DNA of 64,000 nt from Chloromonas sp. AAM2. Taxonomy: Eukaryota; Chlorophyta; Chlorophyceae; Chlamydomonadales; Chlamydomonadaceae. Below the pieces are notes generated by a model. That model was not told the DNA's origin and ran no database searches. It was given only the letters and a program-made list of their open reading frames with translations. This document shows positions 57,501 to 64,000 of the stretch, piece after piece (position 1 is the stretch's first letter; each line of letters opens with the position of its first letter). The position numbers and the translations under genes are program-made. The stretch spans positions 1-64,000 of the forward strand of contig QAXH01005781.1 of assembly GCA_004335635.1 (NCBI GenBank), in the 5' to 3' direction.

Positions 57501-60500
57501 GCTCGGAGACAAAGCGCTGGGCGAAGAGCAGAACTCGGTTGACTCGGATGCTCATGAACTGGACAATCTGTAGTGGCAAACACAGGTTTTGCAATATCAG
57601 AGTCAGCGTTGGGATTGCGCATGGAGCAGAGTTATGAGGCTGAAAACTAAACACTGGCAACTGATAGGCTTGGGCCATGACCGGCTAATTTCATGCTCAC
57701 ACACACTTACGTTGGAGATGGCAATTGGCGAGCTGATGTCTTTGAGGGACACATATCCGACGCAGTTGATCACGATGACAAAGGCAGCCCTGCACAGCAA
57801 CAGTCGGGAGTTGAACGCCCTGCTATGAGCTGGTGTGGTTTGAAGCACCATGGGTAGAGAATAGTGGCTGCAAGCGTTGCATCGGTTATGGAATGCAGAC
57901 CGGTTATGGTATGCCGACCGATGATGCATGCATGGTTGTCGTGGTCATTCTCGAAACTCTGCAGTTCTTTGGGATACTTTTGGTTTGGTGAAACCAACTT
58001 ACCAGAACATGAAGGGCCACGTGATCCACAGGACGGCGGTAACTGACTTCTGCAAGCGGCGCTTGCGCGAGCCATCGGGGTCAGCGGGGCGCATGAAGGA
58101 GGGCAGCACGCTGAGCAGTTTACCCATGATCGTTGTGGGCTTGGCCACCTCTGCAAGCGTGCACAGCATGTCGAACCAAGACTGGATTGCAGTACGTCAT
58201 GAATTGTGCCAGGCTGTCAGATCAACGAGTGGTCATGAGTTGATTCGGCAATTGATAAAGGGTTGATGTTCGGGTGATGCCGTTCCCGTTGCATGCCGTT
58301 CAACAGTGCTATGTTCGCTGGAGTAGGCTCCGTGTGCCTTTCTACCGCCTGTTACGCATGTGCCTGTGTCGTGTTGTCAAGCCCTCCCAGTCCCCACTCA
58401 TGGTTTCATTGACAGCCGTTACTAATTGCCATTTAACCAGAGCACTGGATGCATTAATCCTGGAATGCAAATCCGCCCAAACTACCCACCCTTGATGCTT
58501 TGGTTGCCCTGCGTGTTGAAGTTGATCTTCTGTCCGGCGGCGGGACGCTTTGCTCCACCCCAATCGTCCATATTGCCTGAAGCCGCTCCGGCAGCGTTGG
58601 CAGCGGCTTCTGCTGCTTCTGCTTCCTCGTTGCCTTCCGCTCCCTGCAAGTTGATCAAGTTGTCATTACTATCTCATTCATCGCCTCACGTTCTGCTCTG
58701 AGCCTCGAACGAGTTTGCAGGCAGCCTTGCTGTGCTGCGCAATCGTCATAATCTTTGTTTACGGCGACTGACTGGCCTCACCTCTCGATCCTCTTCGTCT
58801 GCCTCGTCCAAGTCCACTGCCTTGGTGGCTAGACCTTTGATGATGCCTGAGGGCACGACCATGAAGACGCTGAAAACCGCAAAACGACGGAAAACCACCT
58901 GCGAGTCACAAACGGCGTGAGCGCTTTGCTTCAAAGCTCGCAAGCAGGTGGATGTTATTTCCTTCTTCCGCATGTAGCCTACGATGCATTGAACGCAGAC
59001 CTGTATGTATACACCGCTCAAACACCTGATCAAACCAGATGGCTCCTAGGTCTTACCAGCGATGTTGCGATCCAGACTGCAATGACAGCAGCCAGCCCGA
59101 TGAAGCCTCCTTCAATGGCTAGAATGATGAGCTGAACCTGGTTGACCTTGTCACTGTCGGCGATTGCCTGCTGCATCAGGCCGTCCAAGGTGTCCTGGTA
59201 CGCTGTCATGATGTCGCGAGGACCGTTAAACAACTGCACCGCAACGCATAAAAGAAGCGGACGCCATAAAAATAGCAAAGGAGGCACCACTATTGCGGCG
59301 CTTTCAAAGGCACACGAGCAATCTGACGACAAGCGCAGGACCGCAGGTAACAATGCTCGTCGGCCACGTGTGATAGCGAAGGTTATGCGGTGCTGGCATG
59401 GCAGACTCACAATGAAGAGGACGTCGGTGTCGTTTTGGTAGGCGTGACTGTTGTTTGTATCCAGACCGTACCACCTTTGGCTGTTCTGTAGAATGTTGCG
59501 AGCAGCCTTGATGAACCTGCGCGGAAAGTCGACAAACAATCCGTCACATGGGCGACAGCGCGACGGACCAACACGCATGCACACAGTCTTTTGTTCGTAT
59601 ATGCCTATGCTGGTGAGTATGGCATTGCTCTTTACACTCACTCGTTTCCTGCGTCCCACAGGCTCATGTTCTGAACACGAGAGAACGTCCCGTTTGGACC
59701 CGTAAAGAACACCCGAATGGGTAACTGCGGATCATCCCTGCAGACAAGCAAAAGCAATAACACAGCTGCGTCTGATGTCCTGTGTGAGACAGTCTGAGGC
59801 CCTGTCAATGATCCACGACCCGTTGACATTCCTGCAGGCGTGGCCATGACCGTTTGGAAAGTAGCCTGATAGTTGCAAGTCTGAGGATGCTGCTCACCAG
59901 ATGGTGCGTAGGTTATATGCCGTCGGTAGCTCCCTGGTAGACCCAAAGCCTCGGTAAATGCCTCGGTGGTAGCTCTGCACGAGCAGTCCGGCCAATTCGC
60001 ATCAGAAGAAACCAATCGACAGTGTGCAACGATATCCACTTTGTACACAACGAGGATAGCAGCATATCCTAGTGAGGCCACCTTGCACTGCTGTACCCGG
60101 CCGTTTTCTGACCAGTGCATGGGCTGCTGATTGATCGCATCAACTCACATCCAGCTCTGCAGTGCGGTGCTCCATTAGCTTGTATTCGTAATCGAGGGAT
60201 GCTGGCAGGCCTTCCTGGCCCATATGGCGCAGCGTCTTGTTCATCGGGCTTGCATACATGATCTCCAGAGAGCTGCAAGAATGGCAACACAACCACATGA
60301 TCAGAATTGCAGCAGCACATGCATGAACATGCTATCAGCAAAAACAGATTCGTTCGCTGCTGGATGTTCTATACGGCAGCTTGGCCAGTCTACAGTCACA
60401 ATAGTTTTCCACGTCCAAAGCAAAGGCAGTATGCTTGCACACGCATTCGTGGTGTGTGAGCAGCGCAGCGTGTTGAGGCACACACTCGTGAACTGTGAAT

Positions 60501-63500
60501 GGCTGCTGACCGGCTGTACAGATACCAGCTGCATGTTTTTCTTTTCCGCGACACGACCTGATATACTCGTGCTACGGTGGTATATAACCAGCTGACCGTC
60601 TGGACTACTAGTAGTGTTCGTACTCGCCTTGTGCTGACCGACACTTGCATGATGCGGTTGACAGCACGCGAAGACGAGCGCAAGTCGTTGACCTGATCGG
60701 TCTGCTTTTTAACCTGCAAAGTACAGCAGGCACAGGCGTTCAAGCTAAAACTGTTCGTGAGCGATGCGAATCGATTTTGCGGGGCTGCGACAGCTGCTGA
60801 GATGTGATTGCGATCGCAACGCTGGACTTGCTGGACCTGCTGTGCCGCCGACGGCCATCCCTTCGCACCATTGACATGAACTGCAAGCAGAGAACAACAA
60901 GCAGCAAAGCAAGCAGCGTGGGGCGGTAGCCATAATTTGCATGATTCGTAATGCATGCTGCGAGTCACCTTGAGCTTCAGTAGTCTAAGCCATCATGCAC
61001 ATGCAAATCCGAGCAGGCTTTAAACTCGAATGGCTAATCAACACCGTATATGCTACCATCAATAGCTTACCGCCATGAACATTGCCAGGTCCACGATAAT
61101 GAGCCCTGTCACGATGCCGATGGACACCCATTTCAGGCGTCGGTTGGGAGCTTGAGCCTGTGCACCCACAGCACAGCAGACAGGATACGGTTGCTGAACG
61201 CCCAAAGACTGAATTGTGAAGGAACTGAATGGACCTGTACATGCCTGATGGCGCAGGTGATCAGGTAATAGGTTAGACGGACGCCACACGAGCCTGCCAT
61301 CAGATCTAAACCCTGCATCTTTGCTCACCTGGGGGCCCATCAGCATTTTGGCAAGCTTCTTGAGGCGCTTGCCTCGCTTGAACTCGTTCATGGCTTGGCC
61401 GGCCTCGTCAATGTCCTCTGCATAAGAGTGAAATCGTGGCTCGACGTACAGTCCAGGCTACCCGGACTTCATTCATGGTATCACTTGCGCCTTCAACTCA
61501 GAACAAGAATATTGAAATGCGTGCAACAAGTCCGAACGGTCGACAAAAGAGATTAAAAACGAGGAGATTCGCAGTCTTGTACGCACCTGCATCGTTGTCG
61601 TCAAGTTCCTCCTCCTCCTGCTCTTGGTTCTGATCGTCTTCGTCCTCTTCATCGTCACTGTCACTTTGTTCGCTCGCGTCTGAAGGAAAGAAACAACATG
61701 GATGCAAAGTTGACTGCATGGTGCAACGTGTGAAGCACGCAGATGCGTTTTCAGGCGCGGCAAAGAGTGGTAGCGCCTGCCTGAACTTGCCTTCCCTTCA
61801 ACGCACGCGTCAGCATTGCGCTCATGTCCGACGTGGTCTGCCCTGGCCCGTAGGCCCGATCCTTGTCATTCATTCATTACATATGAAGCCCGACACAGGC
61901 GAAGATGCGCGCTACCTTCCACGCACCAGATTCCGTAGCGCTGGCTGCTGTTGACATCCAATTCTTGATGCGATCATGCCCGCCTTCCTTCAGACCCGTC
62001 GGTGCGCTGTCGACGCTGCCGTCATCCGAGTCCCCTCCTTTGATACTCTTGCCTCTAGCACTGGCTGCCTCCTGCGCCGGTCACGACAACAACCAAGTGC
62101 CAGTTTGCGTTGCAAGTCCAGCTATCCTTGATTTGGCTGACCTGGGTTACGAGATCTGCGAAATCTGGGTTACGGAAATCGTAATGAGATTTCCGCCCTG
62201 CACTCTGTGATCCCTTGAACCCTGGAATATTTCAACTTTGCAAGGTTCAAATATCTGTTCAACAGCTATTCCCACCAAGAGAGCAAGCGTGCACAAGTCT
62301 CGGCAAACGATTCAATGATCAGCGTGCACCAGGAGACGCATGCACACATAACCAGCTCTAGACTGACACTCAAAAGCCACCCACCCGTTTTCTGTTGCTT
62401 GCCACACCCTTGGGGTCCCGCGTGGCCGCTTTGTCCAGGTTCTTTGTTGATGCACGCTTTGCAGGACCTTTGTGGCGGCTCTACGATTGAGACAGCCCAC
62501 ACCCGCCTATCAGCACGTTCACCTCTCTTGCGCTCGCAGTACTGAACACGCTACCAAAGCACGATACCACATGAAGTTTTGGCTGCATTAGTAGCAAGAA
62601 CATTTTGAACATTGGCCAAAGCTGCGTAGGGGTCATGAGCATTGGGCGGAAGTAGTGCACTGTGCTTTGCACTTGAGTCGATGTGGAAAGGGCAACACAT
62701 ACCTTGTGGACGTTCGATTCCGATAGTGGCAACCTTAAGGGGCTGTTTCCATCAACCTGCATTTCATGGACAGCAAAGCACTTTGCACAGTGCATGGACG
62801 TCTATGTGCTTGCATAGAGTGATCTGAAATGTCCTTGGGACTGAAAAAGGGTCCATAAGGACAATGCTGCTGTCATGCAGCATGCTTGTGTGTGCCATCA
62901 TGCAGGGTGGTTGTCAGGACCATACAAAGGACTTACCTCAGCTGTAGCTTTGTCAACGTCAAACGTGTTCTTGCTGTTGAGGTGCAGCAGGGTGCCTGGC
63001 AGCTGGAAGCCTTCCGGCACAGAGTCCAAGTTGCTGCTGCGCCCATCCTGTGGTGCCGGCATTTCCGGAGCATCCTGCACAGTTGAGCCGCAAGTAAAAG
63101 GAATTAGGCACCTGTTTGTCACTATGTGCTGTGAGCAAGCCGACAGGTGAGTGACGTAAGCCACGTGTACAACGACCGTTGCATCATTCAAAACGCAACG
63201 GAACCGTCCACAAACGATGAAACATTCAACCGGAAGCCTTACCTCAAGCGTGCCCTTGCGAGACAAGACTGTCTTGCCGTCCGTTCCGTTTGCATCCGGT
63301 GGAGTGTGTGGCTGTTCGGCAGCAGATGTGCGAAGGGATGCGACACCGGATGGCTCATGCATGGGCGGGACGGTTGCCGCTTCATCCGATTTCTTGTCCA
63401 TGAGCATTGTGACGCGATGAGGCGCAGGTGAGGCAGCCTTGGGAGCTGTGAATTGATTGTAGAGCACAATGTCTCTGGGCGCAAACTGCTTCGCAGATGC

Positions 63501-64000
63501 ATCCGTCACGACACTGCCTCGCCGGTGTGAAGCGCGGCGGTTACTAGTACTGCAGGAAGGCAGGCGAGAACGGAATGCTCAAGCAACCAGGTTCAGAAGT
63601 TCACAGGCATACCTAATCTCTTCTCGTCGCCCAACTTACTTGTTGATCAAGCCGGGCAGAGGAGCGTCCCAAAGCCAGTCGCGGAAGTCCGACCGCCCGC
63701 ATCTTGGTGTCACCACGTGCACCAATACAAAGAGCGAGCATCCCACTCCAATGTCCTGCTTAACCACTGCCTGCACGGTGAGCTCTAGTTCTGAGCCGTC
63801 TGTGCCATGCAGCAGCTTGACGATGTGCACGGGGCCGATACCACGGCGGCGTGAGAACTGTCCGCCGCTGCGCATGCCGCCACGTCCGCCACGCCCGCCG
63901 GCCGCAGCTGGTCCCTTGGGGGCCGCAAGGCCTCCCTCGCTGAACAGAGCCTCCAGCAAAGGCTTGCCATGCAGTGGCATGATGGCGCCGATGCCAACCC
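54511..64000 (-). CDS. TmcB-like multi-pass PAS-domain protein, 5' end cut off
   Basis: Resembles the large PAS/transmembrane proteins of green algae often named after Dictyostelium tiny macrocysts protein B; probably a membrane sensor. Exons: 64000-63640, 63549-63243, 63074-62937, 62756-62703, 62480-62385, 62071-61916, 61837-61791, 61679-61587, 61417-61329, 61157-61071, 60713-60628, 60272-60149, 59974-59898, 59737-59642, 59516-59411, 59233-59057, 58898-58782, 58643-58490, 58150-58003, 57789-57711, 57567-57494, 57261-57130, 56825-56660, 56169-56137, 55871-55785, 55524-55454, 55324-55108, 54777-54511. Seen: PAS-like end (VHIVKLLHGTDGSELELTVQ), TTSDMSAMLTRALKG, acidic run, FKRGKRLKKLAKMLMGPQ, membrane segments near 61110, 59100, 58860, 57760 and 55270, then AELLSQLPPEVDVEGML and a basic Ser-rich tail. 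Phases agree except between 61791 and 61679. Confidence 0.7.
60273..60627 (-). other. GC-AG intron in the TmcB-like gene
   Basis: The exon ends AGCACAAG at 60628 and the intron starts GCGAGT. Joining to the acceptor before 60272 gives MQVSVSTSSLEIMYAS in phase; the only nearby GT (inside GCGAGTAC) would break the frame. Confidence 0.6.

Noticed and set aside
1..64000. CRISPR array, prokaryotic operon or phage-like defence system
   Set aside because: Dense introns, long eukaryotic protein families and lack of operon structure show nuclear eukaryotic DNA; the regular repeats are minisatellites without spacers.

Overview
The window looks like nuclear DNA of a green alga (Chlorophyta). Genes are split into many short exons with standard GT-AG introns plus several GC-AG introns. 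TGTAA motifs, the poly(A) signal typical of chlorophytes, lie behind some genes. Two proteins resemble families known from volvocine algae: a GlsA/zuotin J-SANT protein and a TmcB-like PAS membrane protein. Introns and spacers are full of minisatellites, two of which are interrupted by N runs. The species cannot be named from the sequence. All gene models were assembled by hand from splice sites, reading phase and family resemblance, without transcripts.

Layout. 1-1332: mostly empty, with one small possible ORF. 1333-5607 (-): exonuclease V (EXO5), 8 exons, complete; one intron holds an inverted copy of a golgin exon found 45 kb away. 5830-7433 (-): Pro/Ser/Gln-rich protein of unknown function. 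7758-13565 (+): ankyrin-repeat protein, divergent from the previous gene. 15509-18986 (+): small J-domain protein. 20045-28044 (-): 17-exon GlsA/zuotin/DNAJC2 homologue, convergent with the J-domain gene. 28045-31507: spacer rich in repeats, including a dispersed element with a conserved 18-base core. 31508-49353 (-): giant GRIP-domain golgin of about 2,590 residues, at least 25 exons, including one 3.6-kb coiled-coil exon. 49719-51729 (+): possible small gene for a membrane or secreted glycine-rich protein. 51730-54510: spacer. 54511-64000 (-): 28 exons of a multi-pass PAS protein of the TmcB type, cut at its 5' end by the window edge.

The genes look like ordinary housekeeping and cell-biology functions: DNA repair (EXO5), ribosome-linked chaperoning (GlsA and possibly the small J protein), trans-Golgi tethering (golgin) and membrane signalling (TmcB-like). 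I see no operon-like or defence-like system. The most notable features are structural: the copied golgin exon, the dispersed 18-base element, the GC-AG introns, a duplicated splice acceptor, and expansion of low-complexity sequence in introns and coding regions.
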